The notes below the pieces were generated by a model, which had not been told where the DNA came from, ran no database searches, and was given only the letters and a program-made list of their open reading frames with translations. The position numbers were made by a program, and so were the translations under genes. Shown piece after piece: positions 46,709-60,400 of a stretch of 64,000 nucleotides of DNA; the first letter of the stretch is position 1, and the number at the start of each line of letters is the position of its first letter. Origin of the DNA: Agapanthus africanus (Eukaryota > Streptophyta > Magnoliopsida > Asparagales > Amaryllidaceae); assembly GCA_030015575.1 (NCBI GenBank), contig JASDDO010000018.1, positions 379,435,908-379,499,907 of the forward strand, in the 5' to 3' direction.

Positions 46709-48902
46709 TGTTAGTTATATGTATGCCCTAGAGGCCATTACTGTACATACGATGTATATTGTAGTGGATGCTGGAACGTATATAGGGAGGACTTTCTTGC
46801 TCGACATGATAGTATGCTATCTGGTTGTACTTTATCTTAACATGTACTCTGATTGTCTCTAATACATGTTGATAAAGGCCTTAGGATATGTACTCGACTA
46901 CTGGGACTATGATGAGATCATACTAGTGGGGCCACGGTAGTCGACGAGTACATCCTATAACTGTTCCTAGTCGAGGGTGTATCGAGACAGGGCATCGATG
47001 CACCAGAGTAGACTAGCATATACGCATCTTGACCTATATGATGGGCGATGGATGATCCCATATCCATCGGTGTTTGATATCAAGGATGGTGTATGGGTGC
47101 TCAGTGGAGACTGGGTACACTGGACGGACTCGCCGAGAACTCCCAGATGGTATTATACCTCACGTCAGATGGCAGTTCTCCGGTGACACTGGTACAGCGT
47201 AGTCTGTTGACCCGAGATCGTCATAGAGTCTTGTGTGATTCCCACCGTGCTTTGATTTCCACCTTACCACGTCCAAGAGGGCGTGCAAAACGGTGGTTTT
47301 TGGGTACAGTCCCGAATCACATGGAGGCAATGAGCGATAGGAGGGGATTCGTCTCTCCCGGTATAGGGAGTTGATGTTGTGCTGTGTTCGATTGGCTATA
47401 ACCGGAAATCCCTGGCCAGGGTTGCTGAGATTTACTGGTAAGTGTTATCAGTAGTTTCTCGAACTGTTATAGACCTCGTATCGACACGACTTATCGAGCT
47501 ACTGGGGTCTGACGTTTACCACCCCTAGGTGAGATATGCGACATATCAGACGACGAGACCGGACTGTACGGGAGTGTTACTGATTGGATTCACAAGAGTA
47601 CTAGCAGGCTTGCTTGTTGATCTTCTGATCGCTCAATACCCGGGTGGCCGTTACGTTTAGCAGACCGCTTGCGGCTTGTGGGTGTTTGATATGATCATCA
47701 CCTACCGTCGGCGTATTGACGAGTCTTTAGAGTCCTACACAGGGGTTTCCTGGCTCAAGCGAAACGGAGTAGGAGCGCATATGAGATATGTGCAGGACCG
47801 AGATTGATACGATATGAGACACCGTATTCTATTCTCGTGATTTGTGACATTGATCGGTTGTATGCGATATAGCCGGGTTATCGGATCAAGTGTTGATTCG
47901 ATAAGTTGTTACATTTGATATTAGTCGGTTATAGCCGGATTATTAAATCAAGAGTTGATTTAATAATTTAATGTATAATTATATATTGGATATATTACAT
48001 TACATTAACTAGTATTAGCTCACTTAAGATTTATTTTCTCACTAGTTTGTGCACATTGTTTATATGTGATATATGCAAGTGTACATGTTTGTATCATGCT
48101 TGATGATACATCAAAGATGGGTGTATGAGACTTGTACCAAGATTAGTTTTAAGATTAGGGTTATTCTTTTATCATAACATTTAACAAAAGGGTTAAACTT
48201 TGTCAAAGTAATCAAGCTTGAAGAAGCTTGGAGAAACTTTGACAAAGTCCACTCTTCGTCATTTGTCTTGATATTCTTTAACCTAACTCTTAACCTAAAT
48301 CCTTGGTCAATTCTCTACATGAGTTAAGCATGATAGCTTAACTCACCCATGGTTAAATAATGGAGCATAATAATTCATATGATGGATTTTATTCATTCTC
48401 TTCTTCTTCTTCTTCATCAAGCTCCATGAAAAGCTTGCTAGCTTTAATGGTGCCATGAGAATAAGTGTGAGAAAATCAATTCTAAAGTGAGCCCACTTCC
48501 TACTTCTTCATCCTCTACCACTTGCCATGTAGTAGAGTGTGTTCTCTTCACAAAGTTCATGACCTAGTGAAGGAATAGCTTGAGTTAGTGTCTCCCCGAC
48601 GTAGATCATCTTCGGCCTCGAAGTCAACGAAGCAAGCACGTTCGTTCTTCTTGTGGATCTTCTCCAGAGTCCGAAGTTCACGATCGCAGCGAAGGGGACA
48701 TCTACACAGAGCTATTGAAGTGAAGGACCGGATCTACAAAGGTTGTAATCTCTTTCACTTAGTGTTAAAGTTGTTAACATGCTAGTTATCGCCTAAACCC
48801 TAGTTTAAAGATCCGTATTAGAGTTGTTTGGCACGGCTAAAATTTTAATCGGGAATGGTTGATGCCTCGTAGACACTTGTGCGCGTGCCTAGCAACCCTA
48901 CA
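46709..48902 (+). repeat. 3' LTR of Cop-2
   Basis: It matches the 5' LTR along its length. Differences include about 13 changes in the first 370 bp, a TTATAGCCGGA duplication near 47930 and a short TTAAGATTAG insertion near 48145. It ends GCAACCCTACA, followed by ACATT. Confidence 0.93.
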
Positions 48903-50328
48903 ACATTAAACATTTAAAAGCAACATCATATTTTCCCGAAAATTTTGACAGAGTCTCCTTTGTAAATACTGGCCCCCAAACGGGTAATATGTATATCAAA
49001 AGTGCGAAATAAGCATCTGAAAGCAAGAAATAAGAAAATACCACGTCAGCTCAAGTGAGCATCGACACCAAACACCACAAATACAAGTCTTACGAGTCTC
49101 TCTGTTTAGTCCAACATACAAGGGTAGATGGAGTATACTAGATACAAATAATCTACATGATGGGATAAAATATCCTTGCAACCCACCTACGAGCAATGCC
49201 GCAAGTCTAAGCAAACGGAACGAAATGAAGGAGTGCGACCGCCGCTTCTGTGCTGACGGGTCGGACCTGCAAGATACTATGGCATAATGGGGGTGAGTTG
49301 CCAACTCATGAGTAGTAAGTAATATCTCATAAGGCTATCGTAAGCATGCACGCAAATGCGTCTCAATCTACGCATATCGATATGATACGATGTACTAACA
49401 TGGATGCAACATGAATGCATGATCAAACACGAAACCTGAACAAGTCTTGTATGAGAAAATCGTTGTTCTTATCTTAGAAAAAAACTCTGTGCAATAAACT
49501 GAAGTATCATCAATGAAATCAACAGAAAATCCATATCAAGTATCGACACAATATATATATATATATTCCAATATCTCAATGCCTCAACATCTCAATATCT
49601 CAATGTCTCAATATCTCGATATCTCGATATCTCGGGCTCCGTTAGTCTGGATCGGCCCATATCATCAAATCTCACGACTATGTCGGTATCCTCCGGATAT
49701 CTGCCGCGTCAGACATCACCGGTAGGTAGTCCGCCCCTGCCGGGCTCATCGTCATCCCCACAAAAACACTCTCGCCCCGGGTACCATACCGGGTCCACCA
49801 TGTACCCGAGATGGTTCATCCTCCTTCTCGAATCGGGTCTCGACGACCAACAGAAATCAGGAAAACACATGGTGGACGACATATACATCATATCATGAGA
49901 AAACCGCAACTTGCATTTTTAAAGGATAATAAGTTTATAAAATTCTTGCTGTTCTCGCCAAAATCCATAAATCTCATAAACACGGAAATCTCCAAGAAAA
50001 ATCACCATATGTACATATGTCGGCGATGATGAATGCCTATGGTATTAATAATATGAAATACGATGTGTGACTAGAAAACTATGCATGAATGATGATGCAA
50101 TGAGGTATATACATATGACTAGCAATCCTACGTATCCATCCTGATGAATTGAATATACAAGTATAGGTTTACAGATCACATATGGTGCAATTGTTTTAGA
50201 TTCTAATTTAAGCAAGTTCTATAGTGTTCGTGGCATAGTAATTACCAAAGCGTGTGTGTTTGCATAAATAGTGCCCATGCAGCATGAACCAATGGTAATG
50301 GTGCAAGTGTCCTATGAGATGATGTCAC

Positions 50329-50370
50329 ATACACACACATACATACACACACACACACACACATATATAT
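50329..50370. repeat. CA/TA microsatellite
   Basis: ACATACACACAC units lead into a pure AC run and a TA tail. The LTRs on either strand carry similar CA-rich tracts at the same relative place (for example 6950, 52513-52575). Confidence 0.9.
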
Positions 50371-50476
50371 AAGATGGTGCGATGCAATGAGATTGATAAC
50401 TAGGAAACTACGCATATAAAATGTAAGTACCACAAGTAATCCTAAACCATCGGGCGCCTCGCACCATCCAGACGAT

Positions 50477-50490
50477 CCCCCCCCCCCCCC
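50477..50490. repeat. C14 homopolymer
   Basis: Fourteen consecutive C residues lie beside the GTAGAT hairpin, where other LTRs have CCCC or a short C run. The length may be a sequencing or polymerase artefact. Confidence 0.85.
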
Positions 50491-50749
50491 GCGTAGATGT
50501 GTACATCTACTCACCGGGACGCCTCGGCTAATCTGATCCGATCTCAGCCTTTTCTTTTCCGTGCCACATCCGACGCCCCTGTACCCGATCCTAGAAGCGC
50601 ACACAAGCAAGTAAGATAATAGATATATAAATACTCGCGAACACAAACGATACAAGTCAACCACGCGCACTAACTGGATGCGCACGTACTTGGTGCACAA
50701 AATGCGCTCACAACAACGCCACAAACCACAATTAGGGTCGCTATATGTG

Positions 50750-52302
50750 TGTAACATTTTAGAAAAATAAAATATTATTTTTGGGAATTTATATAATTTA
50801 ATAATAAATATTATGAATATTTTTATTATGCGATATAATTATAAACCGATAAATTGGGAAATATTTGGAAATTATGTTAATTATTGAATTTGAAAGAGAT
50901 TATGAGAATGGAGAATTCATAGATTTTTATATAATTAATTTTATGCTATATTAATGCTAAACGCGATTAAATTCCGCTAATCTTGCATTTAAGCTTGGTT
51001 ATGCATTTTGACATGCACCATTGCATGTTACAAACCTTATTACTTTTTTTCTATGTGACCATGGTTTCATTTGCAAGAAATGTGTTTTTGAATTTTGTTT
51101 TAAAGAAAAGAAAAGAAAAAGAAAAAAAAAGTATTTAAAATGTGGCATGGTGAGAGGTATGGGCAAGAGAGAGAAGGAGAGGTGTTTCTTTTGACCTTGG
51201 CCATTCTTTCTTCACTTTATCACCTTCATCATCTCTCTCCCCTTCACCTCCATGGCTGCCTCCCTCCTCCATCACCTCTACCTTTTCACTACAACCCACA
51301 TCAAAACCTTTCATCCCCTTCACAAAAAAACATGCACAAGCTCACTACAAGCATGAGGGATCAAGAAAAATTGGATTTTGAAGACTTGGGGCAACTCAAG
51401 AATTTTCTTGAGTTGCCAAATGGGATATTTCTTCACCATTAGTGTAGTAATCCACTTCCTTTAGCATATAAACATGTTTAGAAGTGTTTTAGTGAGGTTT
51501 TGTGAGCTTTGAAAATTCCTAGATGAGGTTTGAGGGATTCTTGAGTTTTGTTGGTGCTATTGAACTTTAGTGGTGACCTTAAACCCCCCATAGTGTTAGA
51601 AACCCAGGCCAAACAGAAACAAACCAAACTTGGATTAGAAATTTCAAAATGTCGGTTTTGTGTGTAATTGGTGGCCTATAGGGAATCTGGAGTGACCCGG
51701 GAGTTTTACTGGAAAAACAAACAACACAATTAACCTAGATTGAGCACTGGGAGGCCACCCTGCAAAGACGAACCAAAATGGAGCATATTTGGCCGAGGTG
51801 GCTGGATTTAGAGGGTTAGTGGCCGGCCACATTGTGGAGATTTGGGTCTACGTTGCTTCTGTAGCTCATATGCCCCCTATACAACACCCCAGTACTGTTT
51901 GTTTAGCCTAATTTCACCTGAACTAAAATCTGGAGCATGTTTTCATGAGTTGTTGTATTGTTTTAGTAACTTTTCATGACATGAAGTTTTGATATTTGGT
52001 TTTATCTCGATCAATTGGCGTTTGTATACCGATGTCAAGCGTTTTTAGGCTCTTCTGCGTGAGTAGACCGTAGGTTTTAATCTATGTGTGATACGTGCGC
52101 CATTTTAGTTTTTGTGCGCGATTTCGATTTATGATACTTTGTGTTTATATATGTAGGCACCCTCGAGTGGACTTCGGACGATAAGGACGAGTATGGCGAC
52201 ATCGACTTCGGCAAGTAAGGATCAAGGTGAGTAGATATATATCTAAGGGGAAGTCGGGTGGATGGCGTATAGCACCCCCGCAATTTCGTAGCATTTGATG
52301 CG

Positions 52303-52348
<46 letters not shown>

Positions 52349-53803
52349 GTTATATATTTTATGAGATGTGTATACTTAGCATGAAATGCTTAGGTGACTT
52401 TGGGTTAAATTTTTAGTGTAGTTGGATGATAGTGTCGTTAGCTAGTTTTTAGTCGCGAAACCTTAGAATAAGGTACACGCACACATGCATACTTTTATTT
52501 TCTTGTGCGTATATGGGGATATACACACACACACACATGTATGTGAGTATGTATGTATACACACACACACACACATACACGGATGATGAGGATAGTATAT
52601 CATACTTGGAGATGATTCGATGTGATTGGGCATGATGCCGTGAGATCGGTGATGTGATTGGGTCATGTTATGAGATATGACATATTATATTAGCGGATTG
52701 GTGGGCGATGTGTTTTCATACACACGCAGATATATGTTGATGGTATCGGTATGTACTAGACTTAGATCTATACCCTGTTCATGATATAGTGAAAATGATA
52801 CCATACGGATATTGATGTATATGTGACAGGCGACCCGTACCCCGATTTTGGGATGCCGCACGATAGATTTACCGTATGAGATATAAATATGATGATAGAT
52901 CCGCACTCATGATTCGAGGATGTCGTATTATATTTTTATTGCATGTGACGCTATTGAGGCAGGATCACCGACTACTATATATATTTATCGACTCAGACTT
53001 AAGTGGTTTTCCTTACCTTTTCGATTAGTCTGATAGTTTAGTCCTGTAGTTTACTTAGTAGATGTTAGATTGGGCTCGAGTCATACTTATTTCCAAAGCC
53101 AACGAATCATGAATACTTTAAAAACAGGCCAAGGGGTACTATAGATACTTCAAAGGACGTATCTTTCTTAAAAACACCGTAGCCCCTATTTTCTAAACAC
53201 CACGATTCGTGTCATTTCAAATGACAAACTGTATGACTCGTATATCTAATGTAGATTCTTTATTGTTGCATTTACTATTCATCTCTGTATATTCATGTTG
53301 TTCTTATCGCATCGCATTGCATGTTAAAATGTACTTTTATTATTATTATGAAACCATGCTGTCAGGACACCAGCACCATTACCGATGATGCGTATGCTAC
53401 GTACACCTGCTTGCCGGCTCACACACATCTTCATCAGTAATTTTTATGTCATGTACACATTAGAAAATACTACTTCATTAGTATAAATTGCTAGCTGATA
53501 GTTTCGACATAATACTAGTGCGCATGCCTTTATATGCTAATTTAGATATTGCATTTATTACTGTGATTTTCCATGCATATTTATATATTCATTTGCCATG
53601 CGATATTATGGGCCAGTCCGGATTTCCGGAGCCCGGTATTCACTGTTCTTGACCTTTCATTTTGAGATTTCGGATTTCCATGAGATTTCTGGATTTAGAG
53701 AAACTACGAGGATTTTATAAAGATTGATTATCATTTTAAAATGCAAGTTGCGGTTTTCTCGTGATATGATATGAGATATGTCTGATTTGTATGTCAAAAA
53801 TAT
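50750..53803 (+). repeat. LTR-J: gypsy-type LTR truncated at its 3' side
   Basis: It begins TGTAACATTTTAG and matches LTR-H at the start. It then carries the LARD-type hairpins: GTAGAT region near 52232, ATTACCGATGA arms at 53378-53441. It stops near 53803, before the GTCCACCATG hairpin that should follow. So it is a fragment of about 3.05 kb. Whether it was cut by Cop-3 or by deletion is unclear. Confidence 0.8.
52303..52347. repeat. GT microsatellite
   Basis: About 21 GT units lie within LTR-J directly after the AGCACCCCCGCAA segment. In the other LTRs this place holds GTATACACACATATATAT. Confidence 0.92.
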
Positions 53804-53957
53804 TTCTAAACCGCAATCAAGAACGGCATCGCTTTGTAGCTAGCCGGTGAGTACGGATCGGTCCACAGGGATTTTGTGAATTTCCTAATTGCTCTTACGA
53901 GTTAATTCCGATGGGTGCCGGATTGATTAAATCTAAAAACTAAATTATGTCGGTCGA
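53804..53957. other. Unassigned 154 bp between LTR-J and Cop-3
   Basis: It matches neither the gypsy-type LTRs nor the other copia LTRs. On the minus strand it ends TTTTTGACA, so it may be the true end of the Cop-3 LTR. Confidence 0.4.
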
Positions 53958-55877
53958 TGTTCAACACCCTAATACTTATGGGGAGGCGGAAATATGAATA
54001 ACAATCTTGTTCTATTGTTAAACATCGAACAACCGTATGAATCGTTTGCTAAACAAGTTTTAACAAAAGCTATAGAGTTCTAAACTACTATGTTAAGAGA
54101 TTATACCAAACGGTTCTAGTCCTTCGTCTTAATGTTATCTACGGCCTCTTTGGATCTCCACGTCCTCTTCGGCTTTCTTCCGTGATAGACGATCCACCCG
54201 AGAACCCTAGTCCAAGCTATAACCTCTAAACTTGAGGTTACTTAGTTTCTCTAGTTGCTAAATAGAGTAGCTAAGGTGATGTAGAGATAGGTTATAGAGT
54301 AATTAGTCTTTCCTAATCCTTGTTCTCAACTCATGAGGGTAGGATTAGGGTTTGGTGAAGGAGAGAGAACTTGAAGAGAGAGAGTGAGAAGATGATAATG
54401 ATGATAATAATAATAATAATGAAATAGCTTCTCACTTGATATATGAAACATAATGAATTAAAAAGAAATGAATAATATGAGATTATTCATCATGTTTCAT
54501 TAATGCAAGTGGGTGATTCATTATGTGATTCATTAAGCATTTAATAATGCATTAATGACATGATGAATCACTCACAATGAGTCACTAAATCATTAAATGA
54601 AAATGCCACCTCTCCCTCCAAGTCATCACCTTCTAGAAGCTTCTCGGAAAATTACGAGAACGCCCCTCCTATCCGTGAAAATACGGAAAAACTTTAGACT
54701 GTACAAATCCAATAACCTGATACTAGAATTTGGCTTAAACCAAAGCCGGCTAGTAAAAATTGTCCGAATGTCGTACGTGCGTTCAAACACGTATGCGTCC
54801 GAACCATTGTCGTAAAACCATACGACCTCTATATCTTTTCGCCTGGGTTTGGGAAATATCTGTGTGGGACTCTAAAGACTCGACTACTACGCTGGCAGTG
54901 GGTTTAACCACAGACCGCAAGCGGCACTAGCTGTACGTAACGGTCCCCAGGTAGTTGTCGATAAGAAAGCTGATGAGGTAACCCATCTGAAATCCTACTG
55001 AGCCTGTCTGTGACAATATCCGTGCAGTCCGGTCTGTTCGTCTAACAGTATCGCATGTATGGTCTAGGGAGGTGGTGGACGTCAGACCCCTAATAACCGT
55101 ACAAGTCGTGTCGGTATGGCTCAAGACCACCCGAGAATCTACTGATCAATCTATCAGTAATTCTCAATCAGCCCTGGCCAGGGACTTATGGTAATGACCA
55201 ACCGATCACAGTGCGATATCAACTCTCTATACCGGGAGAGACGAATCCCTAACAGTCGCTCACTGCCTCCACGTGGCTCGGGACTGTGCCCAACTAAAAC
55301 CTGTTTGCACGACTCCTTTGAATCGTGGTAGGGTAATAATCAAAGCACAGTGGGAACTCACACGAGACAAATGATGACCTTAAGTCAACGGACTATCTGC
55401 ACACATGTCACCTGAGAACTGCTATCTGACGTTAGGTATAATACCATCCAGTGAGTTCTCGACGAGTCCTGTCCGGTGTACTCACACCCAGTGAGCATCT
55501 GTATACAATCTTAGGTGAACACCACCAATGGTTGCGGGACCAATCCATCGCCCCTCGTCAGGGTCTAGATATGTATACACTAGTCTACTCCGGAGTATCG
55601 ATGCCCAATCTCGATACTCCTACGACCAGGGACATCTAAGGGTGTGCCTATTGACTATCCAGCTCCCACTAGTATGACTGCCATCACAACGCCGGTAGTC
55701 AGACAAACACCCTATGGGCTTTATCAACATATATATATAAGTACCAAGTAAAATATATCATACGTTAAGACAAAGTCAAACCAAATAGCGTACTATCATA
55801 TCAAGCAAGACTGTTATGTACATACATATCCCAAGCATCCTATACAATGTAGGCCTCTAGGGCATATATATACAACA
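53958..55877 (-). repeat. 3' LTR of Cop-3
   Basis: On the minus strand it starts TGTTGTATATATATGCCC at 55877. The shared copia core lies near 54860-54950 (GAGTCTTTAGAGTCC, CCGCTTGCGG, CCGTTACG) and CCCTGGCCAGGG near 55170. It resembles the Cop-1 LTR more than that of Cop-2. The end at GTTGAACA (53958) mirrors the start; an end near 53803 is possible. Confidence 0.8.
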
Positions 55878-55893
55878 ATCTCCCACTTGCACT
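55878..55893 (-). promoter_or_regulatory. Polypurine tract of Cop-3
   Basis: On the minus strand AGTGCAAGTGGGAGAT precedes the LTR start. It is identical in core to Cop-1 and Cop-2. Confidence 0.87.
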
Positions 55894-55929
55894 AAGGCCT
55901 ATAATTGGCGCAATGAGTACCCACTGTCT

Positions 55930-57401
55930 CTACCAGATCCAGTTGCTTGCGTACCGCATGCCCAACATCTCAAATAGCTTCTCGAACTGTACTTGAGGAA
56001 TGGCCTTGGTGAATGGATCTGCCGTGTTGTCTTTTGTCTCCACTCTCCGTATCTCGATCTCTCGACGATCCACGATCTCCCTGATCAGGTGAAACCGCCT
56101 TAAGATGTGCCTGGATTTATGATGGGACCTTGGTTCCTTCCCTAAAGCTACAGCGCCATTGTTATCGCAATACAAAGGTATTGGATTGGCAATGGACGGA
56201 ACCACCTGAAGTTCAGAAATGAACTTCCTCATCTAGACAGCCTCTTTTGCGGCTTCACTAGCAGCTATATACTCAGCCTCCATAGTTGAGTCTGCGACGG
56301 TATCTTGTTTGGAACTCTTCCAACATACCGTCCCTCCATTGAGGGTAAACACAAAACCCTAAATGGATTTAGAATCATCCTTGTCACTTTGGAAGCCGGA
56401 GTCGGTAAAAGCCTCTACCTGGAGGTCCCCATTACCGTAAATCAAGAACATCTCCTTAGTCTTTCTCAGGTACTTGAGAATGTTCTTCACCGCTCTCCAA
56501 TGTTTCTCACCTGGGTCAGACTGATACCTGCTTACCACACTAAGTGCGTAAGCTACATCCGGTCTGGTACATAACATCGCATACATTATTGATCCTACCG
56601 CTGAAGCGTAGGGTATAATGCCCATGCGAGCCCTCTCTTCATCAGTCTTTGGAGACATCTCTTTGGAGAGGGTGATTCCGTGACAAGCGGGCATATTGCC
56701 ACGCTTGGAATCTTCCATACTAAATCTCTTTAGTATAGTGTCTATATACCTGGACTGTGAAAGTCCCAATGTTCTATTAGATCTATCCCGATAGATCTTA
56801 ATGCCCAGAATGTATGATGCATCTCCCAAGTCTTTCATGGAGAATTTCTGTGACAAGAAGAGCTTTACTGATTGTAGTATAGGGATATCATTCCCTATCA
56901 GTATTATGTCGTCGACATACAAAACGAGGAAGACTACTGCTCCTTCTACAATCTTCCTATAAATACATGGTTCATCTACATTTTTGATAAAGTCAAATTC
57001 CTTGACTGTTTCATTAAAGCAGATGTTCCAACTCCGTGATGCTTACTTTAACCTATAAATGGATTTAAGCAATTTGCACACTCTTCCGCTGCTCCCACTG
57101 TCTAAGAAACCTTCTGGTTGATCCATGTAAACACTCTCTTCTAGATATCCATTTAGAAAAGCTGTTTTTACACCCATTTGCCAGATTTCATAGTCATAGA
57201 AGGCAGCAATGGCAAGCATGATCCGAATGGATTTAAGCATAGCTACTGGTGAAAAGGTTTCATCATAGTCCAATCCTGGTCTTTGACGAAAACCTTTTGC
57301 AACTAGTCTAGCTTTGTAGGTTTCCACTTGTCCAAATGTACCAATCTTCATTTTGAAGATCCATTTGAACCCAACTGGTTTTACCCCAGGAGGAGCAACT
57401 T
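55930..57401 (-). pseudogene. Ty1/copia reverse transcriptase and RNase H (Cop-3), cut by LARD-C
   Basis: One minus-strand frame runs the whole length. It shows reverse transcriptase (YKARLVAKGFRQRPGLDYDE, TAFLNG, LLKSIYRLK, YVDDIILIG) and RNase H ([31 protein letters not shown]). Three in-frame stops break it: TAA at 57043-57045, TAG at 56359-56361 and TAG at 56233-56235. No frameshift was found. The sequence is close to Cop-1. Its upstream part is removed by LARD-C, which begins in the reverse transcriptase right after GGAGGAGCAACT at 57401. The 5' part should lie beyond the right edge. Confidence 0.92.
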
Positions 57402-60400
57402 TGTAACGTTTTAAAAATAATTAAATAAATAATTAAATGAATAAAATTGTTTAAGTAAATTTTATGATTTTCGGTAAAGCAAAATGTATTTTTCGTAAAA
57501 CCAAACCGCAATTGTTTTTCATTATAAATTCAAAAATACCTATTTAATTATGTAATTACTAGTAAATAGTGTTTATTTAGCCACTTATAAATTTTTAGTT
57601 TAATTAAAAAAATTTCCTAAATTAATTATTTTAAATATTAACATAAGCTTTATTTTTACACTAAAATAGTGTAAATTACAAATTTGAATGGTTTTAATTT
57701 GTAAAAATAAACCATGGCATGTTAGAATTTGGTATGTATCATGCAAAATTTATTTGCAAATTTTTCCTATTTTCTAGAGTTTTCTTGAGTTGCTATAGTG
57801 AAGGAATAAATAAATAAATAAATAAAAGCATGAAAAGACCTTTAAGTGATATTTCTTCTCTTGAAACTTCTACACTTTTCCTCACTCATTTCTTTCTCTC
57901 CCTCACTCCCTCTCATGGCCGGCCATCACTCCATGGCAGCCCCACCCATTTCCCACTTCATTTTTGTACAAAAATCCATCAAATTACATCAAAAATTCAA
58001 CAAAAAATACACAAAATCTTAATTATTTCCTACCCTTTATTCCTTGCTCTTCTTTACATGGATTTTGGAGATGGATAACATGCATTTTGGGGGCTCATTT
58101 TCATGTTTGGACTTTAGGTTGTGGAGGTATAAATTCTTCTCTTTTGAATTATTTCTATTAAATGTTCTTTTAAAGCATAATTAGATTTATTATATTAATT
58201 CTAGTTGTAAATTTTAAAATTCAAGTTAGGGTTTGCAAATTCAAGAGGTGGTTTTTATTAATTAATTAGGGTTATAATAGCTAGTTTAACATCTTTTAGA
58301 GTGGAAAATTCTTGCATGGTTGTGGTATAATAAATTGTTTATCGAAATTGTTTTAATTAAACTATTTAGCTAACTAGATTTTTCTAAAATGTGTTTGTGG
58401 GTAATATAAAATTACAATTAAAGTTGCTATCATTAGATTGTAGTTTTAGTGAGAAAATTAGCATGTTAATGGAAAGAAAAACTTAGTTTAATCACTAGAT
58501 TACTTTGATAATTGGGAAATAGTAATAAAATTCTATTATTTTGTAAACTAGATTTTGGAAATTTCTAAATAAAAGGGATTTAAATTATAATTATGGTTTC
58601 ATTATATCATTATCATCATGAATTGTTATTTAAGACATTAATTCATGCAAAATCATGTTTTGTGGTGGAATTGTGGTATTTTGCTTGAAAAATGTTGAAA
58701 AATTGTTAAAGGTTGCAAACTAGAAATTTCGAATTTATACAAATTTGTGTAATAAAAATGTAGTAATGGTTTGTATAGTCTAGTTATGCTATATAATGAG
58801 TTTTATAACTATTGGTTTCATTTAAATGTCAAGTTTTGATGAAAAACGGTAAATTGGCAATTTCGGTTTTTTTACGAAATTGGACGGTTTGATGGATTTT
58901 AGGGTTTCGATGGATTTAATCATGTTTTATAATATAAGTAATATGTTTTAAAACTACGAGTTATTTGTTAATGTTTATCTCGATCCATCGGAGTTTGTAC
59001 GCCGATATCGAGAGATATTTGGTGCTTTTGCGTAGATGAGACATAGGTTTTAACCTATGCTTGTTCCTTACGTTGTTTTGACTTTGTATGTGATTCAGTT
59101 TACGATGCTATTTATATGTTTGCGTTTAGGTACCCCTCACGTGGACTGCGGGCGATGAAGAGGAGGATGGCGACACTGTCTTCGGCAGACATGGACCAGG
59201 TGAGTAGATGTATATCTACGGGGGGAAGTCGGGTGGATGGCGTTTAGCACCCCCGCAATGTAGAATAGGAATGGTACTTATTGACATTAGGAAACCAGAT
59301 GTGATCCTAGTAGGACCCTAGTATTGACCCTAGGCTGGACTAGACTGATTTAGGAAAACCATATCAGAGGATGAGTACCTTGGAAGAGGTTCATAGGTTT
59401 CAGATAGAAACACACCCACGCACACACTGAAACTCGACATGGGGTATACGTGTATGTGTATATATATAGAACTAGGTATAGGTATATACATATATATACA
59501 ACATGTATATGTGATTCATTGATGTGATATGATATCCGAGGTATGATGAAATAGTGTAACTGGGCTTGATGCCGTGATTCTTGGCTATACAGTAGTATTA
59601 AGTGTGAGCGGATCATTAGAGAATGAGATAATGAACATGTATACTTAAATTATAAGGGGTAGTGATGATATTGAGGTACATGGGACTCTAAAATAGTACC
59701 CGGACTATGACTTGTGATTGATCACGATATGGGATATGTATGACTTGATTACGATATGATACATATGACATGATTTTTCTGAGGATAAACTAAAGATACT
59801 TATTATGATGGCAATGATATATGATAGATGTAGGCGATTACAGTTTAGCACCTTGATCATGAGATGTGTTGGTAATGACATTACACGAATAATGAGACAC
59901 CTAGGAGATACTTGACCCGTACCCCGATATTAGGATGCCGTACGATGGATTTTACCGTACGAGGTATAGATATGATGATTGATCCGCACTCTTGGTTCGA
60001 GGAAGCCGTACTTCGTACGTGATGCTATTGAGGCTGGATCACCGACTATTAGAGATATTGATTCAGACCTTAGGTAGACTCTTGTTTCTTATTGACTAGT
60101 TTCTTAGGTTAAGTTCTTTAGGAGGTTAGATGGACACTAGTTTAGGTTCGATTCATATAGTGATAGTTGTACTCGTATGTCGCACAGGGGTGGATACTGC
60201 ACATCTGTTTATACATTCATACTGTAATCATCATGGTGCATGTTCTTACATATGTTGCTATAATCAGTATAAACCATACCTGTTAGGACACCAGCACCAT
60301 TACCGATGATGCGCATATTCCACGCACACTTATTTGCCGGCTCACACACATCATCATCGGTAATTGCTATGTCACGTACACTTTAGATCATATTGTCTTT

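Larger units (their letters stand above)
38450..48902 (+). mobile_element. Cop-2: complete-length Ty1/copia element, coding-dead
   Basis: LTRs of 2173 and 2194 bp, a primer-binding site, a polypurine tract and flanks GCATT / ACATT (4 of 5 matching) show an insertion into the Gyp-T LTR. LTR divergence looks like 2% or less overall, concentrated in the first 370 bp. The interior is 6.1 kb: a non-coding left half and a decayed pol in the right half. Confidence 0.93.
48903..50749 (-). repeat. 5' LTR of Gyp-T, second piece
   Basis: The reverse complement of 48903-49010 continues the LARD-like LTR end (GGAGACTCTGTCAAAATTTT, GGGGGCCAGTATTTAC). The piece runs through GTTGCCAACTCATGAGT, a region resembling the GTCCACCATG hairpin near 49795-49875, and the GTAGATGT/ACATCTAC hairpin at 50493-50510. 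It is cut at 50749 by LTR-J. A 171-codon minus ORF at 50242-50757 spans a microsatellite and is not considered coding. Confidence 0.8.

Noticed and set aside
50242-50757. 171-codon minus ORF
   Set aside because: It spans a CA microsatellite and a C14 run and crosses into the LTR-J start; composition is repeat-driven.
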